From JAVVEG01 sp032251455 (GTDB lineage: Bacteria > Pseudomonadota > Gammaproteobacteria > Pseudomonadales > Pseudohongiellaceae), in contig JAVVEG010000010.1 of assembly GCA_032251455.1 (NCBI GenBank), positions 48,087-112,086 on the forward strand: a stretch of DNA of 64,000 nt. Reading direction: 5' to 3'. Below the pieces are notes generated by a model, which saw only the letters and a program-made list of their open reading frames with translations, made no database searches and was not told the origin of the DNA. Shown in pieces: positions 7,749 through 15,316 of the stretch. Position 1 is the stretch's first letter; the number at the start of each line of letters is the position of its first letter. The position numbers and the translations under genes were made by a program.

Positions 7749-10700
7749 TCAGACGGCTACAGCCTGTTCTGCGCTGGCAGCGCGTTCGGCAAGTACCCGT
7801 TTGTAGTCCGTGGGCATGACCTTCACGAACTGTTGTATTGATTGCTTCCAGTTATCGAGCAGCTGTTGCGCAACGCTCGATTCAGTATAGTGCAGGTGAC
7901 GACTGATCAGTTCCTTCAACTGATCGATATCCGCCTGCTCGTGCAGTGCTTCAAGTTCAAAGGTATCCATGTTGCACTGTTTGTTGAAATCCTGGTCGCG
8001 GTCCCAGACATAGGCAATACCGCCACTCATGCCGGCCCCGAAGTTGCGCCCGGTCTTGCCGAGGATGACGACGCAGCCACCGGTCATGTACTCGCAACCG
8101 TGATCGCCGATCCCTTCCACCACTGCTGTGGCGCCACTGTTGCGCACGGCAAAACGCTCGGCCGCAATGCCACGGATATAGGCTTCACCACTGGTGGCGC
8201 CATACAGGTTGACATTGCCGGCGATGATGTTTTCCTCAGCCTTGAAACTGCTGTTCTTGGGTGGATAGATCACTATCTTGCCACCGGAAAGCCCCTTGCC
8301 GACATAGTCGTTGGCATCGCCTTCAACGGTGAGGGTAATACCCTTGGCCAGCCAGGCCCCCAGGCTTTGTCCGGCAGAACCATTGAGCTTGATGTTGATG
8401 GTGTCCTCGGGCAGCATTTCCTGTTGCCAGCGTTTGGCTACCGCGCTGGACAGCATGGTGCCCACCACCCGGTTGATGTTGAGCACGGGCAGCTCAATAT
8501 TGACTTTCTCGCCATTACTGATGGCCTTGGCCGCCAATTTGATGAGGCGATTGTCCAGGGCCTTGTCCAGGCCATGATCCTGGGACTGGGTACAGTAAAC
8601 CCCGGTGTTGGGAAATACTTTCTGGGCCGGTGCCAGAATGGCTTGCAGGTCCAGGCCATCCGCCTTCCAGTGTTTGACGGCCTTGTCGGTTTGCAGCAGG
8701 TCCACGCGGCCAATCATCTCGTTGACTGTGCGCAGGCCCAGTTCGGCCATGATTTCGCGCATTTCTTCGGCCACCATGAACAGGTAGTTGACCACATGTT
8801 CCGGTTTGCCCCGGAATTTCTTGCGCAATTCCGGGTCCTGGGTGGCAATGCCGACCGGGCAGGTATTCAGGTGGCATTTGCGCATCATGATGCAGCCCAG
8901 GGTGATCAGCGGAGCAGTGGCAAAACCGAATTCCTCGGCGCCAAGCAAGGCGGCAATGGCCACGTCACGGCCGGTTTTGAGCTGTCCGTCGGTTTGCAGC
9001 ACCACGCGGGAACGCAGGTTGTTCATGACCAGGGTCTGGTGGGTTTCAGCGATGCCCAGTTCCCAGGGCAGACCGGCGTGCTTGATCGAGGTCAGTGGGG
9101 ATGCGCCGGTGCCCCCGTCATGGCCGGCAATGACCAGATGATCCGTCTTGGCCTTGGTAACGCCGGCGGCAATGGTGCCCACCCCGATCTCGGAGACCAG
9201 CTTGACGCTGATGCGGGCCTCGCGGTTGGCGTTCTTGAGGTCATGGATCAGTTGGGCAATATCCTCGATGGAATAGATGTCGTGATGCGGAGGCGGGCTG
9301 ATCAGGCCTACGCCCGGAGTCGAGTGCCTGATTTTGGCAATATACTCGTCCACCTTGCCGCCGGGCAGCTCGCCGCCCTCGCCAGGCTTGGCGCCCTGGG
9401 CAATCTTGATCTGTAGCTCATCGGCATTGTTCAGGTACCAGATGGTGACCCCAAAGCGACCGGAAGCAACCTGTTTGATGGCTGAGCGCTTGGAGTCTCC
9501 ATTGGCCATTGGGCTGAACCGGCTGGGATCTTCGCCGCCTTCACCGGTATTGGATTTGCCACCCATCCGGTTCATGGCAATGGCCAGCGATTCATGCGTT
9601 TCGGTCGAGATCGAGCCCAGGCTCATGGCGCCGGTGGCGAAACGCTTGACGATGGCACTGGCCGGTTCAACCTGATCCAGCGGGATGGCTGCCACGGAGT
9701 CCTTGCGGAATTTCAGCAGGCCACGGAAAGTACAGGCCCGGGTGGTTTGCTCATTGGTGTGTCGGGCAAAAGTCTTGTAGGCATCCACACTGTTGTTGCG
9801 GGCTGCTACCTGCAGATTGAAAATGCTGCTGGGGTCCCACATATGGTTTTCGCCACCGCTGCGCCAGTGGAAATCACCCGGATTGTTCAGCACCGGGATA
9901 AGATTGGCGTTTGCCAGTGGATAACCCAGGCGGTGGCGCCGTTCGGTTTCCTCGATCAGCACAGCAAAGCTGACCCCCTGGACACGGCTGGCCGTGCCTA
10001 CGAAGCAGCGCTTGATGATTTCATCGGCCAGACCGACCGCCTCGAAAATCTGGGCTCCCTTATAGGAATGCAGGGTTGAAATGCCCATCTTGGCCATGAC
10101 CTTGAGCATGCCTTTGGCAACGCCCTTCTTGTAGGCATATACCAGGTCGTCTTCAGTTTGGTAGCCATCACCCAGCAAGCCATCCAGACTGGCCTGCCAG
10201 AGTGCTTCAAAAGCCAGGTAGGGGTTGATGGCATCGGCGCCATAACCAGTTAGCAGGCAATGGTGATGCACTTCCCGGGCTTCTCCGGTTTCGATGACCA
10301 ACCCGATGCGGGTGCGCTGGTGTTTGCTGATCAGGTGGTGGTGTACGGCGCCGCAGGCTACCAGGGCGCTCAGGGGAATGCGGTCGGCAGCAATATTGCG
10401 GTCAGACAGAATGATGAAGGAGTAGCCGTCCTGGATGGCCTGCAGGGCTTCGCTGCAGATGCGATCGAGGGCTTGCCGGTAACCGTTCTCTGTCCCGGCC
10501 TGATAAGTGATATCGATGACCTGGGTGCGCATGCCGCGAAAATCCATGGCGCGGATATCAGCCAGTTCCCGGTTGGACAGAATCGGATGTTTCAGGCTCA
10601 GACGATGTGCCTGGGTTTCGGTGGTATCCAGCAGATTGCCTTCCGGGCCGATGAAGCATTCCAGCGACATGACCACTTCCTCCCGGATCGAGTCGATGGC

Positions 10701-12323
10701 CGGGTTGGTGATCTGGGCAAACAGTTGCTTGAAATAGTCATAAATCATGCGCGGCTTGTCGGACAGACAGGCCAGGGCGGAGTCGTTGCCCATGGAACCC
10801 AGCGGATCACGTGCTTCGGTGACCAGGGGCAGCAGCATGAATTGCATGGTCTCGGTGGTATAGCCGAAGGCCTGCATGCGGGCAAGAACATTGTCGGCAT
10901 CCAGCGAATGTGCTGCTGCCGTGGTGGCGATCTGCTCCAGGGTGATTTTCTGATTCTGCAGCCATTGGCCGTACGGTCGACGGCTGGAAATGGCCTGCTT
11001 CAGTTCTTCGTCGGGAATCAGCCGGCCCTGTTCAAAGTCGAGCAGAAACATCTTGCCGGGTTGCAGCCGCCCCTTGAGCTTGACGTTGGCGGGGTTTACC
11101 TCCAGCACGCCGACCTCGGAAGCCATGATGACCTTGTCATCGTGGGTGACGTAATAACGGCTGGGGCGCAGACCATTTCGATCCAGCACGGCACCGATAT
11201 AATCGCCGTCGGAAAAGACGATGGAAGCCGGGCCATCCCAGGGTTCCATCAGGGCAGAATGGAACTCGTAGAAATCACGCTTGTCCTGCGACATATTGGT
11301 ATCGGATTGCCAGGCTTCCGGGATCATCATCATCACCGATTCCTGCAGACTGCGCCCGGACAGCAGCATGAATTCGAGCACCGCATCGAAGGAGCCGGAA
11401 TCCGAGCAGTCCGAGTCAATCACCGGGAACAGTTCCGCCATTTTCTGGCCAAAGAGTTCGCTCTTGACCGTGCCCTCGCGTGCCACCATCTGGTTGACAT
11501 TGCCACGCAGGGTGTTGATCTCGCCGTTATGGCTCATGAAGCGATTGGGCTGGGCCCGGTCCCAGGAAGGGAAGGTATTGGTGCTGAAACGTGAATGCAC
11601 CATGGCCAGATGCGTTTCGAAATTCGTATTGGTCAGATCCTGATAGAACGGAAACAGTTGGCCCGGGGTCAACATGCCCTTATAGACGATGACCTTGGTG
11701 GAGAGGCTGCAGGCATACAGCATCTTGGCCTCTTGCAGATTCCTGTCCCCACGCAGCTTGTGGGTGAAGCGCTTGCGGATGATATAAAGGGTGCGCTCAA
11801 AGGTGTCACGGTCCATGCCCTCGGAGGCAGCAATGAAAAGTTGTTCGATGCGGGGTTGTGCCATTCTGGCGGCAGGGCCGACATCGGCGCCGTCAGGGTC
11901 AACGGGCACTTCACGCCAGCCAATCAGGCGCTGCCCCTCTGCGCTGATGGTAGAGTTGATGGTCTGACGGCAATGCTCACGCTCGGCCGGGTCCTGAGGC
12001 AGGAAAATATTGCCTACGGCATAGCTGCCGGCAGCGGGCAGCTCAACATCAAACTCCTTGCGGGCAACAGCTGCGAAGAAACTGTGCGGCAGAGCCATGA
12101 GGATGCCGGCCCCATCGCCGGTATTGGCTTCGAAGCCACAGCCACCGCGATGATCCATGCGCGAATTGATATGGTAGGCATCCAGCATGATCTGATGACT
12201 GGGCCGTCCCTTGATATCTGCGACAAAGCCGACTCCACAGGAATCCTTCTCATTGGCCGGATCATAAAGCCCGGTTTTTTGTGGATAACCAAACTTCAAG
12301 GGATAAAGGGCTTCGTTAGTCAT
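7749..12323 (-). CDS. gltB: Glutamate synthase (NADPH) large subunit
   Basis: 1524 residues from the ATG at 12323, close to the E. coli protein. The opening segment reaches DSCGVGFVADIKG, where Cys29 is the glutaminase nucleophile exposed after pro-peptide removal. FMN-domain motifs include GGEDPSRFSPM and AGHDGGTGASPL; the 3Fe-4S ligands are in CIMMRKCHLNTCPVG; the C-terminal beta-helix domain ends the protein. It makes two glutamates from glutamine and 2-oxoglutarate. The reading frame stays open up to 12614, but the extra 97 codons have no GltB character, so 12323 was chosen. The Shine-Dalgarno before it is weak (GAGA), and a perfect palindrome sits 18 bp upstream. Confidence 0.96.
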   Translation of the reverse strand: MTNEALYPLKFGYPQKTGLYDPANEKDSCGVGFVADIKGRPSHQIMLDAYHINSRMDHRGGCGFEANTGDGAGILMALPHSFFAAVARKEFDVELPAAGSYAVGNIFLPQDPAEREHCRQTINSTISAEGQRLIGWREVPVDPDGADVGPAARMAQPRIEQLFIAASEGMDRDTFERTLYIIRKRFTHKLRGDRNLQEAKMLYACSLSTKVIVYKGMLTPGQLFPFYQDLTNTNFETHLAMVHSRFSTNTFPSWDRAQPNRFMSHNGEINTLRGNVNQMVAREGTVKSELFGQKMAELFPVIDSDCSDSGSFDAVLEFMLLSGRSLQESVMMMIPEAWQSDTNMSQDKRDFYEFHSALMEPWDGPASIVFSDGDYIGAVLDRNGLRPSRYYVTHDDKVIMASEVGVLEVNPANVKLKGRLQPGKMFLLDFEQGRLIPDEELKQAISSRRPYGQWLQNQKITLEQIATTAAAHSLDADNVLARMQAFGYTTETMQFMLLPLVTEARDPLGSMGNDSALACLSDKPRMIYDYFKQLFAQITNPAIDSIREEVVMSLECFIGPEGNLLDTTETQAHRLSLKHPILSNRELADIRAMDFRGMRTQVIDITYQAGTENGYRQALDRICSEALQAIQDGYSFIILSDRNIAADRIPLSALVACGAVHHHLISKHQRTRIGLVIETGEAREVHHHCLLTGYGADAINPYLAFEALWQASLDGLLGDGYQTEDDLVYAYKKGVAKGMLKVMAKMGISTLHSYKGAQIFEAVGLADEIIKRCFVGTASRVQGVSFAVLIEETERRHRLGYPLANANLIPVLNNPGDFHWRSGGENHMWDPSSIFNLQVAARNNSVDAYKTFARHTNEQTTRACTFRGLLKFRKDSVAAIPLDQVEPASAIVKRFATGAMSLGSISTETHESLAIAMNRMGGKSNTGEGGEDPSRFSPMANGDSKRSAIKQVASGRFGVTIWYLNNADELQIKIAQGAKPGEGGELPGGKVDEYIAKIRHSTPGVGLISPPPHHDIYSIEDIAQLIHDLKNANREARISVKLVSEIGVGTIAAGVTKAKTDHLVIAGHDGGTGASPLTSIKHAGLPWELGIAETHQTLVMNNLRSRVVLQTDGQLKTGRDVAIAALLGAEEFGFATAPLITLGCIMMRKCHLNTCPVGIATQDPELRKKFRGKPEHVVNYLFMVAEEMREIMAELGLRTVNEMIGRVDLLQTDKAVKHWKADGLDLQAILAPAQKVFPNTGVYCTQSQDHGLDKALDNRLIKLAAKAISNGEKVNIELPVLNINRVVGTMLSSAVAKRWQQEMLPEDTINIKLNGSAGQSLGAWLAKGITLTVEGDANDYVGKGLSGGKIVIYPPKNSSFKAEENIIAGNVNLYGATSGEAYIRGIAAERFAVRNSGATAVVEGIGDHGCEYMTGGCVVILGKTGRNFGAGMSGGIAYVWDRDQDFNKQCNMDTFELEALHEQADIDQLKELISRHLHYTESSVAQQLLDNWKQSIQQFVKVMPTDYKRVLAERAASAEQAVAV

Positions 12324-12340
12324 AAATCTCAATGTCTCTT

Positions 12341-12352
12341 GTATTCGAATAC
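12341..12352. promoter_or_regulatory. Perfect 12-bp palindrome upstream of gltB
   Basis: GTATTCGAATAC is its own reverse complement and ends 18 bp before the gltB ATG. Its location suggests an operator or an mRNA hairpin near the ribosome-binding site. No regulator can be assigned from the sequence. Confidence 0.4.
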
Positions 12353-12802
12353 GGTCATTGTCCAGTTTCGTCTGTCCAGGATTTGCTGGTCGCACATTGT
12401 TTGGGGTCTTGCGGCATAATTGGCTGCCGGACAAGAGAAATGTGACGTTTTGAGTTTGACCTGGCGTGACGGTTGGCGAATTATCATCAGCACTCACTTT
12501 CCCCGGTACCCCTGGAGTTGCTGTGCCCGCTTCCTGCGTGGCCGCACTGCTGAATTCTGCTGAGTGCACTTTCGTGGGGGCTGGACACAATACCATTGAA
12601 ACAGAATATGTCAAGTTATGGGGCTGTTATGGGCTTGAGGGGAGGCCTGGCCTTGAGCGTGCGAAAGGCAGGAAAACAGAGGATGAGAGCAGACTTGGGG
12701 GCGCTTATTGCGCAGCTTCCCTTGATAAATGCAGGAGGCTGGATTAACCTTGCTGGCCTGACTGGTTTTACTGATCCGGTTGATGGGCTACAGGCAATCA
12801 CA

Positions 12803-12842
12803 AGCAATAGTGGCAGTAGTGGCAGCAATAGTGGCAGTAGTG
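12803..12842. repeat. 19-nt direct repeat, period 21 bp
   Basis: AGCAATAGTGGCAGTAGTG occurs exactly at 12803-12821 and 12824-12842, made of smaller AGTGGC/AGTAGTG units. It lies directly upstream of the putative -10 box of the cytochrome b gene, so a change in copy number would move or remove upstream promoter elements. Confidence 0.8.
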
Positions 12843-12844
12843 AC

Positions 12845-12850
12845 TATAAT
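12845..12850 (+). promoter_or_regulatory. Candidate -10 box for the cytochrome b gene
   Basis: TATAAT lies 36 bp before the GTG start at 12886, preceded by TGAC. No good -35 hexamer is seen 16-18 bp upstream; that position falls inside the 21-bp repeat. Start of transcription would be near 12857. Confidence 0.35.
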
Positions 12851-12885
12851 TACAACAGGCTTGCGTAGAGCTAAAGGGGATAATA

Positions 12886-13641
12886 GTGGAAATAGTTCGC
12901 TATAAATACGATGTATGGGGAGACGAGGTCATTCTGGGCGTTTCCTGGGATCTGCTCTGGGTGGTTTCAGTGGCGGCCCTGGTACTTCTGGCAGCACACG
13001 CCATCATCATGGCTGCGCTGGCCAGGAAAAAGGCCAAACCCTCCGCGGAAGGCAAGCGGATAAATCGTCATGATGCGATAGACCGGGCTTTCCACTGGAT
13101 CATGGCTGCCAGCATCATTGTCCTGATGATTACTGGTACCGCACCTATCATTGGTATTCGTTTTGCCTGGCTGGATATCCACTGGATTGCCGGGCTGGTG
13201 CTGACCTTTGTGGTCATATTCCATATTATCCGGGCCACTTTCTGGCAGGATTTCAAGTCCATGCTGCTGGGCCCGGCCGATTTCGCCGAACCCTTTGACG
13301 AAACCAGGAAGCCTGGCAAGTATTCTTTCGAGCAAAAAGGCATGCACTGGGCGATGACGGTGCTGGTGCTGGGCGTGATTGCCACAGGGGTCATCCTGCT
13401 GCTCAATATCAACACCCCGTGGTGGGACCGCCCCAGTGTAGAGGATGAAGCCTGGCTGGGTCTGATGTTCCTGCTGCACGGACTGGCCACACTTTCGCTC
13501 ATCGCATTCACTGCCATTCATATCTATTTTGCTCTGCGCCCGGAGAAACGGTTCTACACCCGTGCCATGATCAAGGGCTGGGTTTCAGAGGCAGAAATGA
13601 AAGAGAACCACGATCCGGCAAAATGGCAGATAAAAGAGTAA
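12886..13641 (+). CDS. Formate-dehydrogenase-gamma-like cytochrome b (orphan)
   Basis: 251 residues with about five membrane helices. Haem-b ligand histidines sit in FHWIMAASI, FHIIRATFW, LHGLATLS and IHIYFALRPEK, in the spacing of the FdnI/FdhC cytochrome b family. The C-terminal cytoplasmic tail (MIKGWVSEAEM, then HDP) is typical of subunits that pair with a formate dehydrogenase. In other organisms this subunit takes electrons from a catalytic formate dehydrogenase to quinone, but no catalytic or iron-sulfur subunit is encoded nearby. Start: GTG with AAAGGGGA 5 bp upstream. The next gene begins 3 bp after the stop, so the two are an operon. Confidence 0.82.
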   Translation: MEIVRYKYDVWGDEVILGVSWDLLWVVSVAALVLLAAHAIIMAALARKKAKPSAEGKRINRHDAIDRAFHWIMAASIIVLMITGTAPIIGIRFAWLDIHWIAGLVLTFVVIFHIIRATFWQDFKSMLLGPADFAEPFDETRKPGKYSFEQKGMHWAMTVLVLGVIATGVILLLNINTPWWDRPSVEDEAWLGLMFLLHGLATLSLIAFTAIHIYFALRPEKRFYTRAMIKGWVSEAEMKENHDPAKWQIKE

Positions 13642-13644
13642 ACC

Positions 13645-14013
13645 GTGAATTCCATTGAAAATGATATTGATGTAGTTGAGTCAGGTTATGAATTTTTGCT
13701 GGCTTATGCAGCGCAGGGCCGTCCTCCGCATGTTGAGGAGGAGGGGCCCAAGCCTCATGCCCGGCCAACCATCACCGACATGCTGGCTGCCCTGGAAAGA
13801 ATCAATGGGCAGCTGGCCGGCAGCAAGAACGAGTTTGATCAGCTGCTAAGCAGTGATATCCAGAAGGCGGCCACGGCTCTCAGGTTTGTGCTGGCTCAGG
13901 CCAGGATGAGTTCAGAGCTTGTTGACAATCTGAATGCCTCTATCCACCTGCGCACGGTGCTGACGGATTTCTTCCTGTACAGCGAACAATTCGAGGTTGA
14001 AAGCACTTCCTGA
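13645..14013 (+). CDS. Uncharacterised small soluble protein
   Basis: 122 residues, GTG start, 3 bp after the cytochrome b stop. I do not recognise a domain. No signal peptide or membrane helix is present. The N-terminal part (to about residue 40) is acidic with a proline- and histidine-bearing segment (GRPPHVEEEGPKPHARP); the rest is predicted helical, with a KNEFDQLLSSDIQKAATALRF run that could form a helical hairpin. Its tight coupling to an orphan cytochrome b suggests a role with that protein, for example assembly or an electron-donor contact, but this is only positional inference. Confidence 0.72.
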   Translation: MNSIENDIDVVESGYEFLLAYAAQGRPPHVEEEGPKPHARPTITDMLAALERINGQLAGSKNEFDQLLSSDIQKAATALRFVLAQARMSSELVDNLNASIHLRTVLTDFFLYSEQFEVESTS

Positions 14014-14137
14014 GTGCTTGCCCGGCTTGCGCCGTAACTGTCAGGATGCCGGACTGTCAAGATAATGTAACAGGCGGGTGGTATTACTGCCGGAGAAGCT
14101 TACGTTAAGGCAGCGATTGACGACCAACAGGGGCGAT

Positions 14138-15187
14138 ATGAACAGAATCTTGAGTGTGCGGAAACGGCTGGTCGGGGGTTTGTTGATGGCACTGTCACTG
14201 ATTGGGACACAGCAAGGCCTGGCGGCAGAAACTGCTTCCCTGTGGCCGCAAAAAGTCGTTGTTGCCCACCGCGGTGCCAGTGGCTATCTGCCCGAGCATA
14301 CGCTTCAGTCCAAAGCCATGGCCTATGCCATGGGTGTTCAGTTTCTGGAGCAGGACGTGGTGATGAGCAAGGATGACCAGCTTATCGTCATGCACGATAT
14401 CACGCTGGATCGAACCACCGATGTTGCCAGAAAGTTTCCGGGTCGTGCCCGCGAGGACGGCAGGCACTATGTGGTGGATTTTACCCTCGCAGAAATGATG
14501 AGCCTGGCTGTCACCGAGGGATATGCCACTGAAAATGGCCAGCAGGTACCGATCTATCCCAGTCGTTTTCCTTTGTGGCAATCCAGTTTCAAGGTGCATA
14601 CCCTGGCCCAGGAGCTGGAAATGATCCAGGGGCTGAACAAGTCCACTGGGCGTGATGTGGGCATTTATCCGGAAATCAAGTCGCCTGCCTTCCATCGAGC
14701 CGAAGGCAAGGACCTCAGTGCAGCCATTCTGGCCGAATTGAAGCGCTTCGGTTATACCAGCAAGCAGGACAAGGTCTATCTGCAGACTTTTGAATTTGAT
14801 GAACTCAAGCGCGTCCATGATGACTTGCAGCCCGCCCTGGGCATGTCCCTGAAGCTGGTGCAACTGGTCGGGGATGAGGAATGGATGGTAAGCGCAGCAG
14901 GGATTGCGGAAATTGCACGTTATGCCGATGGCATGGGGCCGGAGAAAGGCCTGATCATCTCGCGTGATTCAAGCCCGGACAAGCTCATCATCAGTGATCT
15001 GGTCCGCACTGCCCACGCCCATGGCATGGAAGTGCACCCCTATACTTTCCGTCTCGATGCCGGACAGATACCCGGATATGCCAGTAGTTTCGAGCATATG
15101 CTGGAGCTGTTTTTTGTCAATGCCAATGTCGATGGTGTCTTCACTGATTTTCCCGATCGTGCCGTCGATTATCTGAAACAACGCTGA
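14138..15187 (+). CDS. glpQ: Periplasmic glycerophosphodiester phosphodiesterase
   Basis: 349 residues. A signal peptide (residues 1-30, ending GLAAE) is followed by VVAHRGASGYLPEHTL, the catalytic His-Arg and Glu motif, and by QFLEQDVVMSKDDQLIVMHD, the metal-binding acidic pair and second catalytic His of the GDPD fold. GlpQ hydrolyses periplasmic glycerophosphodiesters to glycerol-3-phosphate and the free alcohol, so it recovers phosphorus and glycerol from phospholipid debris. ATG 14138 was chosen over the GTG at 14078 because it has GGGGCG upstream and directly starts the signal peptide. No Glp transporter is adjacent; a phosphonate-type importer is 3.5 kb away. Confidence 0.9.
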   Translation: MNRILSVRKRLVGGLLMALSLIGTQQGLAAETASLWPQKVVVAHRGASGYLPEHTLQSKAMAYAMGVQFLEQDVVMSKDDQLIVMHDITLDRTTDVARKFPGRAREDGRHYVVDFTLAEMMSLAVTEGYATENGQQVPIYPSRFPLWQSSFKVHTLAQELEMIQGLNKSTGRDVGIYPEIKSPAFHRAEGKDLSAAILAELKRFGYTSKQDKVYLQTFEFDELKRVHDDLQPALGMSLKLVQLVGDEEWMVSAAGIAEIARYADGMGPEKGLIISRDSSPDKLIISDLVRTAHAHGMEVHPYTFRLDAGQIPGYASSFEHMLELFFVNANVDGVFTDFPDRAVDYLKQR

Positions 15188-15238
15188 CAGGCCTTGCGCG
15201 TTGGAAATGACTGCTGTACCGCATCCCGGTGATTGACG

Positions 15239-15244
15239 TATAAT
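15239..15244 (+). promoter_or_regulatory. Candidate -10 box for deaD
   Basis: TATAAT 73 bp before the deaD ATG, in the context GACGTATAATCGCGC. No strong -35 is seen at 17 bp. The resulting leader would be about 65 nt, reminiscent of the long leaders of cold-shock helicase genes, which is an inference. Confidence 0.4.
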
Positions 15245-15316
15245 CGCGCACTTTTTTCGTTGCCCGTCATTTTCTTCCGCCGTTGCCGCCATAAAGCTGC
15301 CGTAAAAGGGTCAGAC

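Larger units (their letters stand above)
12324..12885. other. 562-bp gltB/cytochrome b divergent intergenic region
   Basis: No convincing gene was found. Short open frames occur on both strands (12466-12747, 12596-12868 and the frame extending gltB to 12614) but have low-complexity or atypical composition and no recognisable domain. The region contains a perfect palindrome at 12341-12352, a 21-bp-period repeat at 12803-12842 and a TATAAT at 12845. It must hold the promoters for gltB (leftward) and the cytochrome b gene (rightward). A long gltB leader RNA is possible. Confidence 0.6.

Noticed and set aside
10260..11594. 444-codon plus-strand open frame opposite gltB (and other long frames at 7842-9416 and 11595-12419)
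   Set aside because: Antisense frames caused by codon bias of gltB, whose full-length product is unmistakable.
12324..12614. N-terminal extension of gltB by 97 codons
   Set aside because: No similarity to the GltB pro-peptide; ATG 12323 places the catalytic Cys at the usual distance.
12466..12868. Small plus-strand frames between gltB and cytochrome b
   Set aside because: Low-complexity Ser/Gly/Asn ends made by the 21-bp repeat, no ribosome-binding site of note and no domain.
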